Assembly: GCA_004356685.1 (NCBI GenBank)
Contig: SMWS01000158.1
Location: forward strand, 1-5,280
Direction: 5' to 3'
DNA from: Deltaproteobacteria bacterium
Lineage (GTDB): Bacteria; Desulfobacterota_D; UBA1144; Nemesobacterales; N074bin48
DNA length: 5,280 nt
Part shown: positions 1 through 5,280 of the stretch, piece by piece
Layout: every line of letters begins with the position of its first letter
Numbering within the stretch: the stretch's first letter is position 1
Made by a program: the position numbers and the translations under genes
Notes under the pieces: generated by a model
What the model was told of the DNA's origin: nothing
The model's input: only the letters and a program-made list of their open reading frames with translations
Databases searched by the model: none

Positions 1-908
1 ACTTGTTTTAATTCATTCATCAATCGTTTACCACCACGTTCGATAATAAAATTTGCACAATAGGCAGCCATATCCTGATGATCGCCTAATTTTTCGTTTC
101 GAGTAACTTCAATCTTTTTTGTTCCATCTGTATTTAAAAGTACTCCTTGAAACAAGACTTGTTCATTTTTTATAAAGGCTATAGCACCAATTGGAGCAGT
201 ACAACCACCTTCTAAAAGATTTAAAAACTCACGCTCAATAGAAGTGCAAATTTCTGTTTCCTCATGGTTTAATTCGGCACAAATAGCTTTTATATCTTCG
301 TCTTCATCTAAAACGGTAATCATTATTGCTCCTTGTGCAGGAGCAGGAATCATCCAATCTAAATTAATTGCGTTTTTAGGTCTTAATCCGATTCGCCCTA
401 AACCAGCAGCAGCGAAAATGGCTCCATTCCAATCGTTGTTTTCTAATTTTTGTAAACGCGTATTTACATTACCACGTAAATCTACAAGCGTGTGAGTTGG
501 ATATCGATTTAACCATTGCGCTCTACGTCGTAAACTACCAATAGCAATAACAGCATCTCGTTGAGATAAAAACTCTTCATTGTTTTTATAAACGAGAGTG
601 TCTCTTATGTTCCCCCGTTTTAAAACTGCAGCTTGCACAATACCTTTTGGTAAAATTGTTGGTACATCTTTAAGGGAATGCACAGCAATATCGATATCGT
701 TATTGAGCATTGCAATGTCTAAAGTTCTGGTGAATATTCCAGTAATTCCCAGCTCATATAAGGGTTTATCTAAAATTAAATCTCCAGTAGATTTTTCAGG
801 GACTAACACGGTTTTGTGACCGAGTTGTTCCAACATTTGTTGTACAGTTTTTGCCTGCCAAAGAGCAAGTTGGCTCTCACGTGTACCAATTCTAATAATT
901 TTAGACAT
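1..908 (-). CDS. hemC: Hydroxymethylbilane synthase (porphobilinogen deaminase), 3' end cut by the window
   Basis: This cytosolic enzyme polymerises four porphobilinogen molecules into hydroxymethylbilane in heme synthesis. My translation from the ATG at 908 gives 302 codons with no stop, close to the family's usual 300-310, so only a few codons are missing at the left edge. The N-terminus reads IRIGTRESQLALWQ (residues 5-18). KSTGD lies at 39-43 and AVHSLKDVP at 75-83, holding the catalytic Asp81 and Lys80. SLRRR (125-129) and DLRGNVNTR (143-151) supply the substrate-binding arginines. EGGCTAPIGA (233-242) carries Cys236, the attachment point of the dipyrromethane cofactor. All expected catalytic residues are present. 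The start overlaps the end of hemA by 8 bp on the same strand, so the two genes are almost certainly co-transcribed and probably translationally coupled. I see no Shine-Dalgarno sequence, as is usual in Bacteroidota. Identity is very secure. Confidence 0.97.
   Translation of the reverse strand, partial: MSKIIRIGTRESQLALWQAKTVQQMLEQLGHKTVLVPEKSTGDLILDKPLYELGITGIFTRTLDIAMLNNDIDIAVHSLKDVPTILPKGIVQAAVLKRGNIRDTLVYKNNEEFLSQRDAVIAIGSLRRRAQWLNRYPTHTLVDLRGNVNTRLQKLENNDWNGAIFAAAGLGRIGLRPKNAINLDWMIPAPAQGAIMITVLDEDEDIKAICAELNHEETEICTSIEREFLNLLEGGCTAPIGAIAFIKNEQVLFQGVLLNTDGTKKIEVTRNEKLGDHQDMAAYCANFIIERGGKRLMNELKQ
901..908 (-). other. hemA/hemC 8-bp gene overlap
   Basis: On the minus strand the eight bases ATGTCTAA contain the hemC start codon (908-906) and, in another frame, the hemA stop codon TAA (903-901). 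A start just upstream of the preceding stop is typical of translational coupling: ribosomes ending hemA can reinitiate on hemC. The overlap is directly visible; the coupling is inferred. Confidence 0.85.
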
Positions 909-2160
909 TTGTAGAAGTTCCTAACTGAAACACTTTTTTTATAAGTTCAAGGCTTTCATCGGCAGAAGCGTCATCACTTTTTAAATGATGCGCAAAGTGA
1001 TTGGTAATTTTTTGAATAATATTGTTACTGATTAATTCGGCTTGTTCTTCGTTGAAATCGGATAATTTTTTACGTTGTAATTCTAATTCAGTAGTTTTAA
1101 AATCTAATAATTTGTGTTTTAGAGCCTTAATAGTTGGTGCAAACTTTCGCGCTTCTAACCAACTATTAAACTCGTTTTTAACCTCTTCTATTATGACTTC
1201 TGCATGCGGAATATGTTTTTTTCTTTTTTCTAAAGCTTCATCTGTTATTTGAGATAAATCGTCTAAATGTACAAGTGTTACGCTCTTTAATTCTTCAACG
1301 TTTTCATTCACATTTTTCGGTATAGATAAATCTAAAATTAAAAGCGGTTTATTGGTCTGAATAATTTGCTTATCTATTGTTGGGTTTTGAGCTCCTGTTG
1401 CAACAATTAAAACATCTGACATATTTATTTCTTCTTGTAAATTAGCGTAATCTTTAACAACAAGATTGAATTTTCCAGCTATTCGCTCTGCTCTGTGTTT
1501 TGTTCTATTAATTAAAGTAATTTTTTCATTTTTGGTGTGTTTTACAAGATTTTCGCAAGTATTTCTTCCGATTTTTCCAGTACCAAAAAGTAAAATATTT
1601 TTCTCTGAAATATCCTTAACATTCTTAAAAATATATTGCACAGAAGCAAAAGAAACAGAGGTGGCTCCTGAAGAAATTTTGGTTTCAGTTTTAATTCGCT
1701 TACTGGCTTGTATTACAGAATTTATTAGACGCTCTAAAAAAGCATTTAATAAACCATGTTTTTTTGAAGTTTTTGCACTAATCTTTAATTGACTTATAAT
1801 TTCAAAATCACCGAGTATTTGACTATCAAGCCCAGATCCAACTCTAAACATATGCGAGATGGCTTCTTTATTTTTATAAACGTAAGCTACTTTTTGAAAT
1901 TCGTCTATAGTCCCATTAGTATTATCGCAAAGTAATTTTATGAGTTGAAAAGGATGCTGTGCAAAACCATAAATTTCGGTTCTATTGCAAGTAGATGTAA
2001 CTAATAAACTCTCAATATTTTTTTCTTTAGCTTGATTAAGCAAAGTAGATTTTGAGGTTATATCTAAACTAAAACGGCCTCTAATTTTGGCATCTGCTTT
2101 TTTATAGCTTAAACCTATAGCATAAAAAGAATTTCCTTTAGAAATATTATATTGCTTCAT
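901..2160 (-). CDS. hemA: Glutamyl-tRNA reductase
   Basis: This NADPH-dependent cytosolic enzyme reduces the glutamate on glutamyl-tRNA(Glu) to glutamate-1-semialdehyde, the committed step of the C5 route to heme. The protein is 419 residues, a normal length. The catalytic region is STCNRTEIYG (56-65), with Cys58 the expected nucleophile. RVGSGLDSQILGD (106-118) is the second family signature. The Rossmann NADPH-binding loop is LLFGTGKIGRN (190-200), followed by INRT (217-220) and LDLSIPKNV (276-284). The C-terminal helical dimerisation region runs from about 330 to 411. The ATG at 2160 is chosen because it leaves a short N-terminal stretch before FYAIGLSYK, which aligns with the family's first strand. 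Residues 16-30 differ from the proteobacterial HKTAPVxxRE pattern, probably a lineage trait. It is the first gene of a leftward operon with hemC and is divergent from an AraC-type regulator. Confidence 0.97.
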   Translation of the reverse strand: MKQYNISKGNSFYAIGLSYKKADAKIRGRFSLDITSKSTLLNQAKEKNIESLLVTSTCNRTEIYGFAQHPFQLIKLLCDNTNGTIDEFQKVAYVYKNKEAISHMFRVGSGLDSQILGDFEIISQLKISAKTSKKHGLLNAFLERLINSVIQASKRIKTETKISSGATSVSFASVQYIFKNVKDISEKNILLFGTGKIGRNTCENLVKHTKNEKITLINRTKHRAERIAGKFNLVVKDYANLQEEINMSDVLIVATGAQNPTIDKQIIQTNKPLLILDLSIPKNVNENVEELKSVTLVHLDDLSQITDEALEKRKKHIPHAEVIIEEVKNEFNSWLEARKFAPTIKALKHKLLDFKTTELELQRKKLSDFNEEQAELISNNIIQKITNHFAHHLKSDDASADESLELIKKVFQLGTSTNV

Positions 2161-2183
2161 TATCTAACTTGAATTATCGGAAG

Positions 2184-2191
2184 CAAAAATA
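2184..2191 (-). promoter_or_regulatory. Candidate -7 element of the hemA-hemC promoter
   Basis: Read on the minus strand this is TATTTTTG, an exact match to the Bacteroidota sigma-ABfr -7 consensus TAnnTTTG. It lies 23 bases before the hemA ATG and would give a leader of under 20 nt. No good -33 TTTG/TTG element is seen at the expected distance (about 2210-2214), and an 8-mer of this kind can occur by chance in AT-rich DNA. It is therefore a plausible but unproven promoter. Confidence 0.45.
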
Positions 2192-2270
2192 TGTAGCTAA
2201 CGACTAAAAAAATAACGCTTAAGGAACTTTTTATATCGTTTGTGGTTTTTTAAACTTTATTTTTAATATT

Positions 2271-2288
2271 ATATGATAAATGTCATAT
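2271..2288. promoter_or_regulatory. CRP/FNR-like dyad ATATGA-N6-TCATAT overlapping the regulator promoter
   Basis: The arms ATATGA (2271-2276) and TCATAT (2283-2288) are a perfect inverted repeat around a 6-base spacer. The geometry equals that of Crp-family sites (TGTGA-N6-TCACA), and the core TGAT-AAAT-GTCA is one base from the symmetric FNR core TGAT-N4-ATCA. The right arm overlaps the first bases of the -7 element at 2286-2293, so bound protein would be expected to block that promoter. It is seen in sequence only. AraC-type proteins usually bind direct rather than inverted repeats, so a Crp/Fnr-family protein is the more natural guess. Confidence 0.4.
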
Positions 2289-2293
2289 TTTTG
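2286..2293 (+). promoter_or_regulatory. Candidate -7 element of the AraC-type regulator promoter
   Basis: TATTTTTG matches the Bacteroidota -7 consensus TAnnTTTG exactly and lies 51 bases before the regulator's ATG, giving a leader of about 45 nt. There is no clear -33 TTG at 19-21 bases upstream, only AT-rich sequence. It is the same octamer as the candidate hemA -7 element on the opposite strand. Confidence 0.45.
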
Positions 2294-2344
2294 CACTTAA
2301 ATTAACCCTTTTTAACAAGTTAGTTTAGAATTAATATAAATAGT

Positions 2345-3250
2345 ATGAATGTAAATAATGATAATAGTACGTTAGAAAATGTCGCTAAAGGTGCTTTTGA
2401 TGAAACTAAAGTTGATGAAGGGTTTATTATACTATTAAATAAAAATGAAAGTGATAAATTACAATATATTGAACGCGAAATAGATAGTGACTTCATTCAA
2501 TTTCATTTTTGTTTAAAGGGGTCAATCAAATTTAATTTCAATAGCGGTAGATATGTAATAGATATTTTAGAAGAGAATTCCTTGCTCTTATATAATCCGC
2601 AACGAGAATTGCCAATAAATCTTGAAATTAGCCCTAAATCATGGTTAATTACGGTCCTGATTTCTATTAAAAAGTTTCACGGTTTGTTTTCTCAAGAGGC
2701 AGATTATATTACGTTTTTAAGTGATGACAATAGAGATAAGAAATATTATAAAGATGGAAAAATATCGCCTTCAATGGCTATAGTTTTGAATCAATTAATA
2801 AACTATAATCTTAACCGGTCAATAAAGAATTTATACTTTAAAGGAAAGGCATACGAAATCTTAAGTTTGTATTTTAATAGAAATGAGGATGCAGATATTG
2901 AACAATGTCCATTTTTAGTAGATGAATCTAATGTTATTAAAATAAGAGAAGCAAAGGATATTATTATTTCAAGAATGGTAGAGCCACCAACACTACAAGA
3001 GTTATCAGAAGAAATAGGATTAAGTTTAAAAAAGTTAAAAGAAGGATTTAAACAAATTTATGGCGATTCGGTGTATAGCTTTTTGTTTGAATACAAAATG
3101 GAAGTGGCTCGAAAACTATTAGAATCGGGTAATTATAATGTTTCCGAAGTTGGTTTAAAAGTAGGTTACAGTACAGCAAGTCATTTTATAGCTGCATTTA
3201 AAAAGAAATATAGAACAACGCCTAAAAAATATATAATGTCTTTGAGTTAA
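2345..3250 (+). CDS. AraC-family (PchR-like) transcriptional regulator between hemA and hemH
   Basis: This is a probable cytosolic DNA-binding regulator of 301 residues. The N-terminal part (about 25-115) is rich in beta strands and resembles the cupin-like sensory half of PchR-type AraC proteins. A linker helix with YFKGKAYEILSLYF (164-177) and a short QCPFLVDE segment (187-194) follow. The C-terminal AraC domain holds two helix-turn-helix units: PTLQELSEEIGLSLKKLKEG (215-234), then NVSEVGLKVGYSTASHFIAA (265-284), which ends in the family signature FKKKYRTTPKKY (285-296). PchR itself responds to a ferri-siderophore. The ligand here is unknown, but the position, divergent from hemA-hemC and 60 bp upstream of hemH on the same strand, suggests control of heme or iron genes. 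No other start codon in frame is attractive. The family is certain; the role is inferred. Confidence 0.93.
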   Translation: MNVNNDNSTLENVAKGAFDETKVDEGFIILLNKNESDKLQYIEREIDSDFIQFHFCLKGSIKFNFNSGRYVIDILEENSLLLYNPQRELPINLEISPKSWLITVLISIKKFHGLFSQEADYITFLSDDNRDKKYYKDGKISPSMAIVLNQLINYNLNRSIKNLYFKGKAYEILSLYFNRNEDADIEQCPFLVDESNVIKIREAKDIIISRMVEPPTLQELSEEIGLSLKKLKEGFKQIYGDSVYSFLFEYKMEVARKLLESGNYNVSEVGLKVGYSTASHFIAAFKKKYRTTPKKYIMSLS

Positions 3251-3310
3251 TTGACAATAAACCTGTTGTTAGGTATTTAAAACCTTATAGGTTATGATAA
3301 TGAAATAAAT
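3251..3310 (+). promoter_or_regulatory. Regulator-hemH spacer with AACCT/AGGT dyads and a weak promoter candidate
   Basis: This 60-bp gap contains ACCT-N6-AGGT (3261-3274) and, seven bases on, AACCT-TAT-AGGTT (3281-3293), so the same arms occur twice. It could be an operator or a small RNA hairpin in the hemH leader. A weak Bacteroidota-type promoter is possible: TTG at 3266-3268, a 19-base spacer, then TAGGTTAT at 3288-3295, which matches 6 of the 8 -7 positions. A TTGACA at 3251 has no good -10 partner. No terminator or Shine-Dalgarno sequence is visible, so read-through from the regulator gene into hemH is equally possible. Confidence 0.3.
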
Positions 3311-4342
3311 ATGAAAGGAATTTTACTCGTAAATTTAGGTTCTCCAGATACTCCAAACCCAAAAGACGTTAAGAAATATTTAGGTGAGTTTTTAATGGAC
3401 GAACGTGTGATTGATGTTCCGCTTTGGGCAAGAACACTACTTGTAAAAGGCATAATTTTAAATACAAGACCAAAAGCATCGGCATCAGCTTATAAAAAAA
3501 TATGGTGGAAAGAAGGCTCGCCTCTTATTGTGATTTCAGAAAAACTTAAGGAAAAGGTTAAAAAGCAAGTAAACATTCCAGTTGCATTAGCCATGCGATA
3601 TGGAAGTATGACAATAAAAAAAGGATTACAAGAATTAGTTAACAAAGGTGTGGATGAGATTTTATTATTTCCGTTATATCCACAATTTGCTATGGCAACA
3701 ACCGAAACAATTTTGGCGAAAGCGGAAGAAGAACGACGCAACTATTTTCCAAATCTTAAAATAGAATCAGTTCCGGCATTTTATAACAAACCAGATTATA
3801 TTAAAGTGCTTTCCAATTCAATACAAGACGCATTAAAAGATATAGACTACGAGCATCTTTTATTCTCATATCATGGTGTTCCCGAACGGCATATTAAAAA
3901 AAGGGATATTACAAATTCACACTGTAAAATAGATAAGACTTGTTGTGAAACACCTTCAAAAGCTCACGAATTTTGTTACAGGCATCAATGTTATGAAGTA
4001 ACACGATTGGTTGCTAAAAAACTTCAACTTACAGTTGGGACATTTTCAACTTCATTTCAATCCCGATTAGGATTTGATTCTTGGTTGCAACCATATACTG
4101 ACCTTACAATCGAAAGATTGGCAAAACAAGACATTAAAAAAATGGCAATAGTAACTCCAGCTTTTGTTAGTGATTGTTTAGAAACACTTGAAGAAATCGC
4201 CATGGAAGGTAAAGAGATTTTTAAAGAATTGGGAGGAAAGGAATTTACAACTGTTGCCTGTTTAAACGATAATGATGATTGGGTAGCCTTATTATCAAAA
4301 TGGATACATGATTGGGTTTTAAAAGAAACAATTTTAAGTTAA
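3311..4342 (+). CDS. hemH: Ferrochelatase with a cysteine-rich internal insertion
   Basis: This enzyme inserts Fe2+ into protoporphyrin IX (or coproporphyrin III in the alternative pathway) as the final metal-insertion step of heme synthesis. The protein is 343 residues, within the bacterial range. The N-terminus LLVNLGSPDTP (5-15) and YLGEFLMD (23-30) are family signatures. LLFPLYPQFAMATTET (118-133) lies on the porphyrin side. LFSYHGVPERH (184-194) carries the metal-site His188, and PAFVSDCLETLEEI (283-296) the partner acid, probably Glu291. After the His188 loop is an insertion with Cys205, Cys211, Cys212, Cys222 and Cys227 (C-x5-CC-x9-C-x4-C), which could bind a [2Fe-2S] cluster as in some bacterial ferrochelatases. 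No signal peptide or membrane helix is seen. The overall pattern resembles protoporphyrin-type enzymes of Gram-negative bacteria. It may be regulated by the AraC-type gene just upstream. Confidence 0.97.
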   Translation: MKGILLVNLGSPDTPNPKDVKKYLGEFLMDERVIDVPLWARTLLVKGIILNTRPKASASAYKKIWWKEGSPLIVISEKLKEKVKKQVNIPVALAMRYGSMTIKKGLQELVNKGVDEILLFPLYPQFAMATTETILAKAEEERRNYFPNLKIESVPAFYNKPDYIKVLSNSIQDALKDIDYEHLLFSYHGVPERHIKKRDITNSHCKIDKTCCETPSKAHEFCYRHQCYEVTRLVAKKLQLTVGTFSTSFQSRLGFDSWLQPYTDLTIERLAKQDIKKMAIVTPAFVSDCLETLEEIAMEGKEIFKELGGKEFTTVACLNDNDDWVALLSKWIHDWVLKETILS

Positions 4343-4355
4343 AATTGAATTCGAA

Positions 4356-4381
4356 TAATAATTAATAGCTATTAATTATTA
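4356..4381 (+). terminator. Perfect 26-bp AT-rich palindrome downstream of hemH, probable terminator
   Basis: Two 13-base arms, TAATAATTAATAG and its exact reverse complement, meet at a central AGCT without mismatch, starting 13 bases after the hemH stop. In RNA this would form a long, weak A-U hairpin with a tetraloop, followed on the plus strand by CTTTTATTT. That resembles an intrinsic terminator, although the stem has almost no G-C pairs. It could also be a protein-binding site in front of the next gene. Confidence 0.5.
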
Positions 4382-4383
4382 CT

Positions 4384-4391
4384 TTTATTTG
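4384..4391 (+). promoter_or_regulatory. Weak -7-like element before the Asp-box protein gene
   Basis: TTTATTTG matches the Bacteroidota TAnnTTTG pattern at all but one of its fixed positions and lies 24 bases before the ATG at 4416. The -33 region would fall inside the palindrome and has no TTG, so the support is weak. Confidence 0.2.
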
Positions 4392-4415
4392 CTCATAACT
4401 AAACCAAAAACAATT

Positions 4416-5280
4416 ATGCGATTTTCGACAGTAATTATAGCAATGCTACTTTTCTTATTAAGCGATACCCAAATCAATGCACAAACATTTAAAGAAGCAC
4501 AATACGATGCTTTAGAATATAGACTTGTTGGTCCTTTTAGAGGTGGACGAAGTGCTGCTGTAACAGGAGTATCAAACCAGCCCAATCTATTTTATTTTGG
4601 TGCAGCAGGAGGAGGAGTTTGGAAAACTTCAAATGGTGGCCGAGAATGGGAAAACATTTCTGACGGTTATTTTGGCGGAAGCATAGGAGCGATAACAGTT
4701 TCGAAAAACGACCCGAATGTAATTTATGTTGGAGGTGGCGAAAAAACCGTTAGAGGAAATGTGTCTTCTGGATATGGTATTTGGAAAAGTGTTGATGCAG
4801 GAAAAACATGGACGGAATCTGGATTAAAAAACTCAAGACACGTGTCTCGTATTGCTGTTCATCCAACAAATTCAGATATTGTTTATGCAGGAGTGTTAGG
4901 AAATATTTACAAGCCAACTCTAGAAAGAGGTCTTTATAAAAGTACAGACGGAGGGAAAACATGGCGTAAAACATTATTTGCTAATGACCATGCTGGCGTT
5001 GTCGATTTAATTATCGATCCAACAAATCCTAGAATTTTATACGCTTCAACTTGGCGTTTACAACGTACTCCTTATAGTTTAAGTTCTGGAGGAGAAGGTT
5101 CTGCACTATGGAAAAGCACAGATGAAGGAGAAACCTGGAAAGAGATTTCAAAAAACAAAGGATTTCCAACGGACACACTTGGGATTATAGGAGTAACAGT
5201 ATCATCGGTGAATAACCAACGTGTTTGGGCAATAGTAGAAAACAAAGAAAAGGGCGGATTATATCGTAGTGACGATGGAG
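4416..5280 (+). CDS. Secreted Asp-box (BNR/VPS10-like) beta-propeller protein, 3' end beyond the window
   Basis: The open frame runs 288 codons from the ATG at 4416 to the window edge without a stop. The N-terminus MRFSTVIIAMLLFLLSDTQ, then INA-QT, is a convincing Sec signal peptide with likely cleavage after Ala22. The mature protein opens with YRLVGPFRGGRSAAVTGV (35-52), a hallmark of the large family annotated as 'VPS10 domain', 'BNR repeat' or 'glycosyl hydrolase' proteins, usually about 900-1,100 residues. Asp-boxes recur at 72-79 (SNGGREW), 125-132 (SVDAGKTW), 176-183 (STDGGKTW), 234-241 (STDEGETW) and 285 onward (SDDG, cut). Their spacing of 51-58 residues fits propeller blades. Asp-boxes are structural and do not show glycosidase activity, so the substrate is unknown; export to the periplasm or cell surface is inferred. 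It starts 73 bp after hemH but probably has its own promoter. A start at Met10 would truncate the signal peptide. Confidence 0.88.
   Translation, partial: MRFSTVIIAMLLFLLSDTQINAQTFKEAQYDALEYRLVGPFRGGRSAAVTGVSNQPNLFYFGAAGGGVWKTSNGGREWENISDGYFGGSIGAITVSKNDPNVIYVGGGEKTVRGNVSSGYGIWKSVDAGKTWTESGLKNSRHVSRIAVHPTNSDIVYAGVLGNIYKPTLERGLYKSTDGGKTWRKTLFANDHAGVVDLIIDPTNPRILYASTWRLQRTPYSLSSGGEGSALWKSTDEGETWKEISKNKGFPTDTLGIIGVTVSSVNNQRVWAIVENKEKGGLYRSDDG

Noticed and set aside
244..495. Plus-strand open frame inside hemC
   Set aside because: It is antisense to conserved hemC coding sequence with intact catalytic motifs, and its serine/isoleucine-rich translation matches no family I know.
598..819. Plus-strand open frame inside hemC
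   Set aside because: It is fully antisense to hemC residues including the AVHSLKDVP active-site motif; a chance reading frame.
1..908. Possible truncation or frameshift of hemC, since no stop codon is seen
   Set aside because: The frame is open to the window edge, the length already equals a near-complete enzyme and all motifs are intact; the gene is simply cut by the window.
1022..1792. Two plus-strand open frames (1022-1252 and 1466-1792) inside hemA
   Set aside because: Both are antisense to well-conserved hemA, with low-complexity hydrophobic translations and no start signals.
2198..2217. Direct repeat TAACG-N10-TAACG upstream of hemA as a possible AraC-type operator
   Set aside because: Five bases are too short to separate from chance in this AT-rich region, although the direct-repeat layout would suit an AraC protein.
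3251..3279. TTGACA followed 17 bases later by TATTTA, resembling an E. coli sigma-70 promoter
   Set aside because: The -10 match is poor (three of six), and the primary sigma factor of Bacteroidota does not use this consensus.
3490..3741. Minus-strand open frame inside hemH
   Set aside because: It is antisense to the conserved ferrochelatase core and has no recognisable motif.
4385..4974. Two minus-strand open frames (4385-4585 and 4750-4974)
   Set aside because: They are antisense to the Asp-box protein, whose signal peptide and repeats are unmistakable on the plus strand.

Overview
The window is AT-rich chromosomal DNA that looks like a member of the Flavobacteriaceae (Bacteroidota). Three things point there. 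The HemA, HemH and AraC-type proteins carry residues that, from memory, are typical of that family. Ribosome-binding sites of Shine-Dalgarno type are absent. The best promoter-like octamers fit the Bacteroidota -7 consensus TAnnTTTG. I see no mobile element, tRNA, rRNA or CRISPR array, and no broken gene. Two genes run off the window edges.

Layout. Positions 1-908 (minus) hold hemC, hydroxymethylbilane synthase, cut only at its last few codons. Positions 901-2160 (minus) hold hemA, glutamyl-tRNA reductase, which overlaps the hemC start by 8 bp, so the two form an operon transcribed leftward. A 184-bp divergent intergenic region follows, with a promoter-like octamer for each direction and a CRP/FNR-like dyad over the rightward one. 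Positions 2345-3250 (plus) encode an AraC/PchR-type regulator. Positions 3311-4342 (plus) encode hemH, ferrochelatase, with a cysteine-rich internal insertion. A perfect 26-bp palindrome then separates hemH from a secreted Asp-box (BNR/VPS10-like) beta-propeller protein that starts at 4416 and runs off the right edge.

How the genes fit together. HemA and HemC catalyse early steps of tetrapyrrole synthesis from glutamyl-tRNA, and HemH catalyses the last step to protoheme. The missing middle enzymes (HemD, E, B, F/N) would be expected to the left or elsewhere. The AraC-type gene lies between the start of the hemA operon and hemH, so it is a natural candidate regulator of heme or iron metabolism; this is inferred from position and family only. 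The propeller gene looks like a separate transcription unit with no evident link to heme. Most of the window is ordinary core metabolism. The points most worth a second look are the regulator and its promoter dyad, and the cysteine cluster of the ferrochelatase.
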